Shown piece by piece: positions 45,384 through 53,573 of a DNA stretch of 64,000 nucleotides. The notes beneath the pieces were generated by a model. The model did no database searches and was not told the DNA's origin. It worked only from the letters and a program-made list of their open reading frames with translations. The first letter of the stretch is position 1. Each line of letters opens with the position of its first letter. The DNA comes from Mariprofundus aestuarium. Lineage in GTDB: Bacteria; Pseudomonadota; Zetaproteobacteria; Mariprofundales; Mariprofundaceae. The DNA lies in NCBI RefSeq assembly GCF_002795805.1, contig NZ_CP018799.1:1-64000 (forward strand), written 5' to 3'. Position numbers and translations under genes: made by a program.

Positions 45384-47237
45384 TTAATGGTCGCGCAGCT
45401 GCTTGAGTATGCCTTGTGAATCCATTTTTAGATCCCGAAGCAGTTCATTCTGGGTGCCATGGACAGGGAAATTGTCGGGCATGGCAATATGGATGAACGG
45501 CCCGCTCCACCCTGACTTCAGTGCGGCCACGGCAATCTCCTGACCGATACCTCCCTGAGCGATCCCCTCTTCAACCACCGCAAGCTGCTTACCCTGCTTC
45601 AGGTGAGAAAGAATGGCCTCCACATCCAGCGGTTTGATAAAACGAAGGTTCAGTAGTGTCAGTGCACGGCCATCTTCCTTGCGCAGGGTTTCAACCGCAG
45701 ACAGCGCGTCGCGAACGCGGCTGCCGACTGCAACCACCAGCCCGTCACTGCCCTCTTCAAGGACTTCGGCCTTGCCGACTGGCAGCACGGAGCTGCTGGA
45801 GATATCAACACCGTAACCGTTACCGCGAGGGTAACGGATGGTCACCGGCCCGTTGATTTTGCGGGAGGTGGCGAGCATCTTTTTGAGCTCAGCTTCATCC
45901 TTGGGAGCCATCACGGTCATGTTCGGAAGATTGCGCATAAAGGCGATATCGAACATGCCGGCATGCGTTGCGCCATCAGCGCCGACAATGCCTGCCCGAT
46001 CAAGACAGAAGGTGACCGGAAGGTTCTGGATGCAGATATCGTGAATGATCTGATCGTAACCGCGCTGCATAAAGGTGGAGTAGATCGCCACATAGGGGCG
46101 TTTACCCGCGACGGCCAGTCCACCAGCAAAGGTGACAGCATGCTGTTCGGCAATGCCAACATCAAAGCAGCGTTCAGGGTGACGCTTGGCAAACAGGGAA
46201 ATTCCGGTTCCTGCAGGCATCGCCGCAGTGATCGCTACGATTGACTCATCATGGTCGGCCATATCGGCCAGCGTATTACCGAACACCTGCGTATAGGTGG
46301 GAGGGCAGCCTGCACTTTTGTGCGGAATACCGGTCTCAACATTGTAGGGACCAAGGCCGTGCCAGGTTTCAGGATCCTCTTCAGCCGGGGAAAAGCCGAG
46401 CCCTTTCTTGGTCACCACATGCAGAAGCATCGGCCCATCCAGCTCCTTGCAGTTGGCCAGTGTCGGCAGCAGATGATCGAAATCATGACCATCAATAGGC
46501 CCGACATAGCGGAAGCCCATCTCCTCAAACAGCGTGCCCGGTGTGATCATGCCTTTGACATGTTCCTCCAGTCGTTTCGCCGCATCCAGTGCCCCCGGCA
46601 GTTTGCCGAGTATGCGTTTGGCAGTGTCCTTGGCCTGCGTGTAGGGCTTGCCGGTAATGATGCGGGCAAGGTAGGAGGACATGGCGCCAACATTGGGTGC
46701 AATCGACATCTCGTTGTCGTTAAGGATCACCAGTAGCCGATTATTGTGGGCACCTGCATGGTTGAGCGCTTCAAATGCCATGCCGCCAGTGAGTGCACCA
46801 TCACCGATGACGGCAACTACATGGTAGCCCTCATGGTTCAGGTCGCGGCCGGCAGCGATACCGTAAGCAGCCGAGATTGAAGTGGAAGCGTGGCCTGCAC
46901 CGAAAGGGTCGTGCTCGGATTCACTGCGCTTGGTGAAACCGCAGAGCCCGCCATACTGACGAATGGTAGGCATGCCAGCCAGGCGGCCTGTAAGAATCTT
47001 GTGTGGGTAGGCCTGATGACCTACATCCCAGACAATCTTGTCTTGTGGTGAATTGAAGAGGTAGTGCAGTGCGATGGAGAGTTCGACTACGCCGAGCCCT
47101 GCCCCAAGATGGCCGCCGATCGGGGCCAGCGTTTCAATTAGGTAGTGGCGCATCTCGTCGGCCAGTTGCGGCAACTGCTCGGGATAGAGCGCCTTGAGAT
47201 CGGCTGTGCCATGGATTCTGTTGAGAAGCTCAAACAT
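45384..47237 (-). CDS. dxs: 1-deoxy-D-xylulose-5-phosphate synthase Dxs
   Basis: Dxs is the thiamine diphosphate enzyme that starts the MEP isoprenoid pathway from pyruvate and glyceraldehyde 3-phosphate. The 617-residue product has the N-terminal GHQAYPHKILTGR (catalytic His). The ThDP motif is GDGALTGGMAFEALNHAG through LNDNEMSIAPNVGAM. The DVGIAEQHAVTFAGGLA block holds the catalytic Glu. Length is normal. Its start overlaps the stop of ispA by one base (TGATG). Confidence 0.97.
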   Translation of the reverse strand: MFELLNRIHGTADLKALYPEQLPQLADEMRHYLIETLAPIGGHLGAGLGVVELSIALHYLFNSPQDKIVWDVGHQAYPHKILTGRLAGMPTIRQYGGLCGFTKRSESEHDPFGAGHASTSISAAYGIAAGRDLNHEGYHVVAVIGDGALTGGMAFEALNHAGAHNNRLLVILNDNEMSIAPNVGAMSSYLARIITGKPYTQAKDTAKRILGKLPGALDAAKRLEEHVKGMITPGTLFEEMGFRYVGPIDGHDFDHLLPTLANCKELDGPMLLHVVTKKGLGFSPAEEDPETWHGLGPYNVETGIPHKSAGCPPTYTQVFGNTLADMADHDESIVAITAAMPAGTGISLFAKRHPERCFDVGIAEQHAVTFAGGLAVAGKRPYVAIYSTFMQRGYDQIIHDICIQNLPVTFCLDRAGIVGADGATHAGMFDIAFMRNLPNMTVMAPKDEAELKKMLATSRKINGPVTIRYPRGNGYGVDISSSSVLPVGKAEVLEEGSDGLVVAVGSRVRDALSAVETLRKEDGRALTLLNLRFIKPLDVEAILSHLKQGKQLAVVEEGIAQGGIGQEIAVAALKSGWSGPFIHIAMPDNFPVHGTQNELLRDLKMDSQGILKQLRDH

Positions 47238-48127
47238 CAGCTATCACGCTCCAAAATATAGTTGGCCAACGACTTTAGCTGGGTGCCGTTGCCGTTCAAT
47301 GCTTCGCAGGCGTTGATGGCAATCTCGCGCATTTCACCAGCCAGTTCTCTAGCGCGGGTCAGTCCCAGCAGTGATACGTAGGTGGCTTTATTCTGCGCCT
47401 CATCCTTGCCTGCGCTTTTGCCAAGTTTATCGGAGCTGGCTGTAACGTCGAGGATGTCATCGGCGATCTGAAACAGCAGGCCTACTGCCTTGCCGTAACG
47501 GGAACAGGCGTCGAACTGCTCTTCATTGGCTCCGGCCAGTAGCGCGCCCGCCTCGCAACACCAGCGCAGAAGTGCGCCGGTCTTGTGCAGGTGGATGCGC
47601 TCCACGGCGAGAATATCGATGCCGGAGCTGTCGCTTTCGCTCTGGATGTCGAGCATCTGTCCGCCAACCATACCCTGGCATCCAGAGGCTACAGCCAGTG
47701 TTCGGATCAGTTCGCAGCGTAGTTCCGCAGGTATTTCAGACGCCGCCAACAGTTCAAAGGCCAGCGCCTGCAGCGCATCGGCTGCCAGAACTGCAGTCGC
47801 CTCATCAAATTTCTTGTGACAGGTAGGGTTGCCCCGACGCAGGTCATCATCGTCCATGCAGGGTAGGTCATCGTGAATCAGCGAATAGGTGTGGATGCAC
47901 TCAATCGCCATGGCTGCAGCCATGGTTTTCTCAATCTCTTTGCCGCCACAGGCGTGGAAACATTCAACTACCAGCCCAGGGCGCACCCGTTTGCCACCTG
48001 CAAGCAGGCTGTAGGACATGGCATCGATCAGCCGCTCTGTCACTACTGATCTGCGTGTTTTAAGTGTGTTGATAAGCACCTTTTCCACATGCGATGCATG
48101 GGAGGCGAGAAATTCAGGAGCCTGCAT
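47237..48127 (-). CDS. ispA: Farnesyl diphosphate synthase IspA
   Basis: IspA condenses IPP with DMAPP and GPP to give FPP. The 296-residue all-helical prenyltransferase has the first aspartate-rich motif DDLPCMDDDDLRRGNPTCHK and the second QIADDILDVTAS. It also has GGKRVRPGLV near the N-terminus. Length and motif spacing fit bacterial short-chain synthases; geranylgeranyl or octaprenyl synthases are less likely. It lies between xseB and dxs, a common arrangement, with one-base overlaps on both sides. Confidence 0.95.
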   Translation of the reverse strand: MQAPEFLASHASHVEKVLINTLKTRRSVVTERLIDAMSYSLLAGGKRVRPGLVVECFHACGGKEIEKTMAAAMAIECIHTYSLIHDDLPCMDDDDLRRGNPTCHKKFDEATAVLAADALQALAFELLAASEIPAELRCELIRTLAVASGCQGMVGGQMLDIQSESDSSGIDILAVERIHLHKTGALLRWCCEAGALLAGANEEQFDACSRYGKAVGLLFQIADDILDVTASSDKLGKSAGKDEAQNKATYVSLLGLTRARELAGEMREIAINACEALNGNGTQLKSLANYILERDS

Positions 48128-48342
48128 CAGCTCTCGTCTTCGCTATTGCCCAGTACCTGCAGACGCTGTTCGGCTTTATCCAGCAGTGATTCGCAGCGGC
48201 GTGAGAGTTTTACGCCCTGCTCGAATGCAGCCACACTCTCTTCCAGAGGCAGCTCTCCTGACTCCAGCTTTTCGACCAGTTTGGTCATCTGCTTCAGAGA
48301 CTCTTCGAATGAGAGTGTGCTTGTATCTGTTTTGCTGCTCAC
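48127..48342 (-). CDS. xseB: Exodeoxyribonuclease VII small subunit XseB
   Basis: The 71-residue protein is the small helical subunit of exonuclease VII, which several copies use to support XseA. It has the family pattern [20 protein letters not shown] and [20 protein letters not shown]. The start is GTG at 48342. It heads the minus-strand xseB-ispA-dxs-tlyA operon. xseA is not in this window. Confidence 0.93.
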   Translation of the reverse strand: MSSKTDTSTLSFEESLKQMTKLVEKLESGELPLEESVAAFEQGVKLSRRCESLLDKAEQRLQVLGNSEDES

Positions 48343-48433
48343 TGCTGGCCGCTCCTATTCCCTGAGGGGAAAAGCTGATTCTAGGAACCTATCCTCCTTG
48401 GTCAATGTGTATAACTCCGGCTAGGCTTCGCAG

Positions 48434-49042
48434 ATGCAGATTATCCGCCATGAGCGGCAGATTTATCCCGACTCACTGGCCGAACAGGAGGCTCTGGTTG
48501 CCGCTGTTCTGGCTGGTAAGGCCGAACCGGCGCTGATCCTTACCGAGCATCCGCCGGTTTATACGATCGGTTCATCTGGCAGCGAAAATGACGTGCTGGA
48601 TCGGGAGATTGATGGTGAGACAATAGTCGTTTACCCCACAGGTCGCGGCGGTGAAGTTACCTACCACGGCCCCGGCCAGCTCATCTGTTACGTGATTGCC
48701 GACCAGCGGATCGAGCAGGATTTGCATAAACATGTCTGGAGACTTGAGGAGATGGTAATCCGCACGCTGGCCGACTTCGGTATCACTGCTGAGCGCGACA
48801 AGCGCGGCATCGGCGTCTGGGTGGATGGCAACAAGATCGCTGCAGTGGGTGTGCGCTGCCGCAAATGGATTACCTATCACGGCATTGCCCTGAACATCAA
48901 CCCCAATCTCAAACACTTCTCAGGCATAGTCGCCTGCGGCATGAGCGATAGCCCTGTGACATCAATGTGGCAACAGGGTGCAGAGGCCAAACGCGAGGAC
49001 GTGGAGAGGGCAATTTACCAACACAGCTCAATTTTCTCTTAA
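48434..49042 (+). CDS. lipB: Octanoyl-[ACP]:protein N-octanoyltransferase LipB
   Basis: LipB moves octanoyl groups from ACP to the lipoyl domains of dehydrogenase complexes. The 202-residue product has PTGRGGEVTYHGPGQLICYV and the catalytic Lys in GNKIAAVGVRCRKWITYHGI. The catalytic Cys lies in the GIVACGM loop. TEHPPVYTIG near the N-terminus is also diagnostic. It diverges from xseB across a 91-bp gap. lipA is not present here. Confidence 0.95.
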   Translation: MQIIRHERQIYPDSLAEQEALVAAVLAGKAEPALILTEHPPVYTIGSSGSENDVLDREIDGETIVVYPTGRGGEVTYHGPGQLICYVIADQRIEQDLHKHVWRLEEMVIRTLADFGITAERDKRGIGVWVDGNKIAAVGVRCRKWITYHGIALNINPNLKHFSGIVACGMSDSPVTSMWQQGAEAKREDVERAIYQHSSIFS

Positions 49043-49250
49043 CTCTGGCGATAAATTGATTACATTTCAGAGCCTCGGAAAATCAGCTATTTAGAGCATG
49101 GTAAAATATTTGACTCAAAACATGCAAGCGGCCCGCTTAGTGGATTGCCGAAGCTTGCAGCAGACCTGGGCGATGATAAATTTAACAAAGCTTTACAGGC
49201 AGTGTCGATCGGATGATCGATGGTGATCTCGGCTTAGGAGCAGTTATTAA

Positions 49251-50369
49251 ATGAATTTAAAGATAAAGAAACATGGCCTGGTTTGTGCGCTTCTCGCCTG
49301 CTTTAGTGCAGCTCCGGCTCCGGCTCTGGCTGAAGATGGCGGTAGTGCAATTACAGCGGAGTTCAGCTATATCGCAGAGAGCGTGCGAAATTTTTCCGGA
49401 GGACTGCAGAAAGGTGTTAAAAATGAAGCAGCAGGTACTCTGGCTGCCACTATCGACCTTGAGAAGGCAATCGGATGGTCCGGCGCAACCGCCTATGGTG
49501 AATTTATCGTCAACCACGGAACGGATCCGAGCGGTTTACTCATCGGCGACTTCCAGACTGCCAGTAACATAGCTGATGGTAACCGTACGCGCCTGCAGCA
49601 GGCGTGGGTTGAGCAGCGGTTGATGGACGATGCAATCACCATCCTGGTTGGTACGCATGACCTGAACTCCGAATTTGATGTGTCCGAGTATGGTGGGCTG
49701 TTCACCAACTCATCCTTTGGCATTGGCCCTGAAATCAGTGGTAATGTGGCAACTTCGCTGTGGCCTGAAGCAGGTCTTGCTGCCCGGGTAGCACTGCAGT
49801 TGAACGATCAACTCTCCTTCCGTATTGCCGGTTATGACGGTGACCCTGCAACCAGAGGCTTGAGCGCTGCAGAGGGTTACCTCTACATCGCCGAAGCGGC
49901 CTATGCCAGCGAAGATGCTGCCTACAAGCTCGGCGTGTGGCGACACAGCAAGGCTCCGGTTCAGGGCGGCGGTACCGGCCTGACAGGAGGATACATCGTG
50001 GTCGACCAGCCCCTGATGGCATGGGATGGCGGTGCACTAGGCGTGTTCTTTCAGTATGGCCTTGCGCAGCGCTCTGCTGAAAACATCAAAAATTACCTCG
50101 GCGGCGGCTTGCATGTTAGTGGCCTGATTCCGGGGCGCGGCGACGATGAGGCAGGTGTTGCCGTAGCGCGGGCTGATTTCTCCAGTAATTACCGGACACT
50201 CAACGCCGGCTTCAAAAAGGCCGAGACCGTTTTTGAGCTGACTTACCGCGCCCAGCTATTTGACTGGTTGGCCCTCCAGCCCGCATTCCAGTATATCCTT
50301 TCACCCTCCGGCGATCCGGCACTGGCTAACGCCAAGGTTGGTATCCTGCGTGCAGAGGTAAGCCTGTAA
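49251..50369 (+). CDS. OprB-like carbohydrate-selective porin
   Basis: The 372-residue outer-membrane protein has a signal peptide (cleavage after ALA, about residue 26-28) and a beta-barrel pattern. Blocks such as QAWVEQRLMDDAITILVGTH, SEYGGLFTNSSFGIGPEIS and the terminal QPAFQYILSPSGDPA match the OprB porin family. OprB admits sugars in Pseudomonas, but related porins in autotrophs have unknown substrates. AGGAG lies 11 bases before the start. It ends in a short hairpin terminator. Confidence 0.87.
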   Translation: MNLKIKKHGLVCALLACFSAAPAPALAEDGGSAITAEFSYIAESVRNFSGGLQKGVKNEAAGTLAATIDLEKAIGWSGATAYGEFIVNHGTDPSGLLIGDFQTASNIADGNRTRLQQAWVEQRLMDDAITILVGTHDLNSEFDVSEYGGLFTNSSFGIGPEISGNVATSLWPEAGLAARVALQLNDQLSFRIAGYDGDPATRGLSAAEGYLYIAEAAYASEDAAYKLGVWRHSKAPVQGGGTGLTGGYIVVDQPLMAWDGGALGVFFQYGLAQRSAENIKNYLGGGLHVSGLIPGRGDDEAGVAVARADFSSNYRTLNAGFKKAETVFELTYRAQLFDWLALQPAFQYILSPSGDPALANAKVGILRAEVSL

Positions 50370-50463
50370 CGGCGAGAGCTACGTTCGTCACTATAAGGCA
50401 AGTCAGCGCCATCCATTACAGATTGATGGCCTGCGACAGGAGCAGCAAAAAAATATAAACGAG

Positions 50464-50488
50464 GCGGAGCAGCAATGCCCCGCTTTTT
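50464..50488 (+). terminator. Intrinsic terminator after the porin gene
   Basis: GCGGAGCA and TGCCCCGC form an 8-bp stem with one mismatch and a GCAA loop, followed by five T residues. Confidence 0.75.
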
Positions 50489-50634
50489 CGTTGCATCATG
50501 ATCGTATGATAACCAATTGGGTAAACTCATTGAGTGGTGACTCGTTCAGTCATATGGATGACTTGCTGCTGACATAAGGGTGCCCCTTTTCTTCGTATCG
50601 TTTCTGTAAAACGAGTTAAGAAAAGGAGGAACTT

Positions 50635-50799
50635 ATGTCACTTGATGCACTGAACCCCGATTCCGCACGATTTGAATTTATGAAGTGGGTAAGCGAGCAC
50701 AATGCACATATTCCAATATCCGAGCTGGAGTTTCTGATCGGTATTCCTGCGCTTGGCACGGAAGATGAATGCGAATTTGAGGATGGCGATTGGTATTGA
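50635..50799 (+). CDS. Small acidic protein of unknown function (54 aa)
   Basis: This 54-codon frame has an excellent ribosome site (AAAAGGAGG, five bases before the ATG). It encodes a soluble, strongly acidic peptide whose C-terminus is EDECEFEDGDWY. The middle part is an amphipathic segment, FMKWVSEHNAHIPISELEFL. There is no signal peptide. I know no family with this sequence. The ribosome site and lack of overlap with other genes make it likely to be translated. Confidence 0.6.
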   Translation: MSLDALNPDSARFEFMKWVSEHNAHIPISELEFLIGIPALGTEDECEFEDGDWY

Positions 50800-50865
50800 T
50801 GCAAGATTTAACGCCGGGGCTGCATCGGCATCGTGAAGCGGTTGCCAATAGCGGAAATTTGTCTA

Positions 50866-50894
50866 ACAAAAAAGGCCCCGATAATGGGGCCTTT
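50866..50894 (-). terminator. Intrinsic terminator of the TolB-like gene
   Basis: Read on the minus strand, a 9-bp perfect stem AAAGGCCCC/GGGGCCTTT with a 6-base ATTATC loop ends in a run of six T residues, 20 bp after the TolB-like stop codon. Confidence 0.9.
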
Positions 50895-50913
50895 CGAGAG
50901 GAGTCGTAGTGAC

Positions 50914-51972
50914 TTACTTACCAGTATTTGTAGGCCAAGCGATGGTCCAGATGTGGAAGCTGTGAGATTTCACAGATTTAACCTGGTGCTGCTCGCGTAT
51001 ATCTTTGCTGATGGCACGATCGGAATGGAAGTAGATGAGACCGTCTTTACCCATGCGCGCCGCACCATCGCGAGCTTCATCAAAGGTGATCTGAGTCAGG
51101 TTGCGTCCGTCAGTGCCGATAGCCCATACATCCCATTGTGATTTACCCTTATGACGCATGTCAGCTTCGGCACGGTTAGAGGTAAAGAGGATCCACTTGC
51201 CATCAGCACTCCATGAAGGCTGTGTATCCACACTTCTGGCATCTGTAATCTGAACCAGATCGGAGCCATCGGTGTTCATGCGAAACAGGTGTATGCTCCG
51301 GCCAGCCTGCATGGAGAACACAATTCGGGTGCCATCTGGTGAGAGGGAAGGGTTAATGCCTTCAGTTAGAACCTGCTGGGATCCACCTTTATTGATACGA
51401 ACAATATCTGTCGCAAAACCGGGGAATTCCCAGTTGTTAAAGGTGTCGAGCTTGGGCTTTTTCATTTTTGTATTTTTATAGTTCAGTGGCCTTGCCTGCA
51501 CCACAATGATGGACTCATCAGGCAGCAGGACTGGCTGGGTAAGTGATCCGTGCAGGGACTGGAGCCGGCGCTGCATGCCTTCACCATCTGAAATCTTCTC
51601 CCACAGGCCGAGGCCGCCAGCACGCTCAGAGAGGTAATAAATATGGCCGTCATCCTTCCAGCCGACAGATTCCACTGTGCGCACGTCGTCAGTCACCATG
51701 TTGACTGGGTCACCATTTTCGGTGAGACGGCGGGAAATCCAGGTTTGCTTGCCCTGTTGTGACAGGGTTAGGAAATATTTTCCACCGGGTGCCGGCAGCG
51801 GGTACATTTCACTCTCTTTGTTTTCCAGCGTAAGCAGACTGGCTGCATCCGCAGGCTCAATAGCTTTCTTTGTCGAGTTAACCGTTGAGTTTAACCATTC
51901 AAGTGCATTTTCAGCCTGTGCGGCTGGGGCAGCTATCAATAACCCAAGTGAAATAAGTAGGATTTTTTTCAT
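50914..51972 (-). CDS. Exported TolB-like beta-propeller (PD40) protein
   Basis: The 352-residue protein has a signal peptide (cleavage after AQA, about residue 20) and several WD40-like PD40 blades. These include PSLSPDGTRIVFSMQAGR, QPSWSADGKWILFTSNRAE and DVWAIGTDGRNLTQITFDEA. TolB in the Tol-Pal system has a similar propeller, but this protein lacks the TolB N-terminal domain and no tolQRA or pal genes are near. It is probably a periplasmic binding or scaffold protein. It is a single-gene unit with its own terminator. Confidence 0.82.
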   Translation of the reverse strand: MKKILLISLGLLIAAPAAQAENALEWLNSTVNSTKKAIEPADAASLLTLENKESEMYPLPAPGGKYFLTLSQQGKQTWISRRLTENGDPVNMVTDDVRTVESVGWKDDGHIYYLSERAGGLGLWEKISDGEGMQRRLQSLHGSLTQPVLLPDESIIVVQARPLNYKNTKMKKPKLDTFNNWEFPGFATDIVRINKGGSQQVLTEGINPSLSPDGTRIVFSMQAGRSIHLFRMNTDGSDLVQITDARSVDTQPSWSADGKWILFTSNRAEADMRHKGKSQWDVWAIGTDGRNLTQITFDEARDGAARMGKDGLIYFHSDRAISKDIREQHQVKSVKSHSFHIWTIAWPTNTGK

Positions 51973-52179
51973 GTTTTATTGACCCCTCCATCAAAAGATG
52001 GTGCAGACTGCGCTCTTGAAAATAAATATTACATGGCTCGAAAATTAATTTTTTTTAATGTTTTTTTCGGCTTTCGTGCACCCAATGTTATTTTTTCAGG
52101 ACAGTGATTTCGGGATTAGTTTGCCCGTTTGTTCTGTGTGTTGGAATGCCTGTTTCTTGAAAAAAATCGTAATTTGGAT

Positions 52180-52400
52180 TTAGCTGCAGGCGCGTGCGAG
52201 GAGCTCCAAATGATCAACACCGAAGAAGAGTTCACGGCTGCAGGTGAAGTGTTGCCGGGTAACTTCATCAGCTGGGGCAGGTTAAGTGGCAGCCAGTTAA
52301 TCTCTACCTGATGCTTCTGTGAAAAGCCTGGTAGCTGTGTCGCCGCCAAATAGCTGTACGGGCTGATAAAATCGAAATAGAAGTCGATACGCTTAGTCAT
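52180..52400 (-). pseudogene. Remnant of a 2-hydroxychromene-2-carboxylate isomerase-like (DsbA-fold) gene
   Basis: The frame starting at the ATG at 52400 begins KRIDFYFDFISPYSYLAATQ and reaches LMKLPGNTSPAAV, the standard N-terminal 60 residues of HCCA isomerase/kappa GST-like proteins. The next frame then gives ELFFGVDHLELLARACS and a stop, which is the standard C-terminal tail of the same family. About 130 internal residues are missing. This is an internal deletion with frameshift, so the product cannot fold normally. It overlaps the 3' end of the DUF4442 gene by 8 nt, so the two were an operon. Confidence 0.85.
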
Positions 52401-52896
52401 CGTGATGCTCAAATGGTGCAACATAACCTTCCGGGCGTATGGCGACAGTATTGAGGATTCGTGTACAGACCTTGCCATCCTCTCTTACAAACTGCATCTC
52501 AAAGCAGGGGGTGGCCCGCCCGTTCTCTTTTAACTCTTTTTCAATCTCAAGAAACTGCCTCTCGTCAAAATCGAAATGGAGCTTGAGATCGGAGCTTCCC
52601 ACTCGAATAAAATCAATCACCAGCTTTTTAGTCGCCACTCTGTAACCTGGAAACCTTTTCAGGCAGGCAAGTGCGGGTATCGGATCGGCAAGGCTGGCCT
52701 GATAGCCACCAAACATATTGCCCGCGGCATTGGCAGATACCCAGTTCAATGGCAGGCGAATACGCACGCTGCTCCAGTCATCTGCCAGCTCCTCTATCTT
52801 CACGCGCATCAGGAAGAAGGGGGGAAAGAGTTCAAAGCGCCTTCGGGATGAGAGGAAATGGAGCTTGGCTAGCAGGTGTAAGTTACTACGTCGCAT
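52393..52896 (-). CDS. DUF4442/hotdog-fold thioesterase-like protein
   Basis: The 167-residue protein has the hotdog-fold pattern of DUF4442 and PaaI-like thioesterases. This includes NWVSANAAGNMFGGYQASLA and IDFIRVGSSDLKLHFDF. The family is thought to hydrolyse acyl-CoA or acyl-ACP, but the substrate is not known. AGGAG lies eight bases before the ATG. It is divergent from the HxlR regulator gene and shares a short spacer full of repeats with it. Confidence 0.78.
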   Translation of the reverse strand: MRRSNLHLLAKLHFLSSRRRFELFPPFFLMRVKIEELADDWSSVRIRLPLNWVSANAAGNMFGGYQASLADPIPALACLKRFPGYRVATKKLVIDFIRVGSSDLKLHFDFDERQFLEIEKELKENGRATPCFEMQFVREDGKVCTRILNTVAIRPEGYVAPFEHHDD

Positions 52897-52931
52897 AACA
52901 TTTCTCCTCTCGCATCCGCATATTAGTGCCT

Positions 52932-53041
52932 ATTAGAGACCAATGATTGCCACAAGGTCTCTAATGGGTACTTATGTCATTACGATCGTCTCTAATAGAA
53001 ACTTACAATATATAGTAGGTTTCTTTTTGCAACCTGCTATA
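52932..53041. promoter_or_regulatory. Operator region between the DUF4442 gene and hxlR-type gene
   Basis: The divergent spacer has an inverted repeat ATTAGAGACC (52932) / GGTCTCTAAT (52956). A direct repeat GTCTCTAAT...ACTTA lies at 52957 and 52988. A second inverted repeat TATAGTAGGTT (53011) / AACCTGCTATA (53031) ends nine bases before the regulator's start codon. These are good candidates for binding by the HxlR protein. Confidence 0.7.
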
Positions 53042-53049
53042 TTGACGCC

Positions 53050-53505
53050 ATGAGCAGCGAACAACCAGTATCAGCTTCGTGCCCCATCTCTCGCCTGTTG
53101 GATATTGCTGGCGAGCGGTGGAGTTTTCTCATTCTACGGGATCTGTTTAATGGTGTCAGGCGTTTTGATGGCCTGCAGAAAAACCTCGGTATCTCCAAAA
53201 AGGTACTATCTCAGCGTTTAAGAAGGCTTGTAGAGGCCGGATTACTCAGTCGAGTTCCCTATCAGGAGCGCCCTCCGCGATTTGAATATCGGCTGACTGC
53301 CAAGGGGCGCGACTTTTTCCCGGTGCTGGTGGCGATGCTTAGCTGGAGCAATCGCTGGCTGTTTAATCAGGGTGAGCAGACCACTGAATTGACCCACCTA
53401 GAGTGCGGGCATCCTCTGGATGCAAAACTTGTTTGTGGCCATTGCAATGGTGCGGTAACCCCTGCTCGCATCAAAGCCATAGACACCATAAAGCGTGAGC
53501 AATAG
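53050..53505 (+). CDS. HxlR-family transcriptional regulator
   Basis: The 151-residue protein has a winged-helix HxlR domain. The N-terminal CPISRLLDIAGERWSFLILR holds the conserved Cys of many members. It is followed by RFDGLQKNLGISKKVLSQRL and the wing PPRFEYRLTAKGRDF. The C-terminal 40 residues add CGHPLDAKLVCGHCNG, a possible zinc-binding CxH...CxxC knob. HxlR proteins often sense thiol-reactive electrophiles. Its likely targets are itself and the divergent DUF4442 operon. Confidence 0.9.
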   Translation: MSSEQPVSASCPISRLLDIAGERWSFLILRDLFNGVRRFDGLQKNLGISKKVLSQRLRRLVEAGLLSRVPYQERPPRFEYRLTAKGRDFFPVLVAMLSWSNRWLFNQGEQTTELTHLECGHPLDAKLVCGHCNGAVTPARIKAIDTIKREQ

Positions 53506-53573
53506 CACAGTAACCACAATCGTATTATCATACTCTCTTGCCCGAATGAGAAAGGCCATCAGGGGAATGGGAA

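Noticed and set aside
49051-49216. An open frame of about 50 codons between lipB and the porin gene, ending in DDKFNKALQAVSIG and a stop
   Set aside because: It has no ATG, GTG or TTG start in the right place and no recognisable family; a chance frame or an old remnant cannot be told apart.
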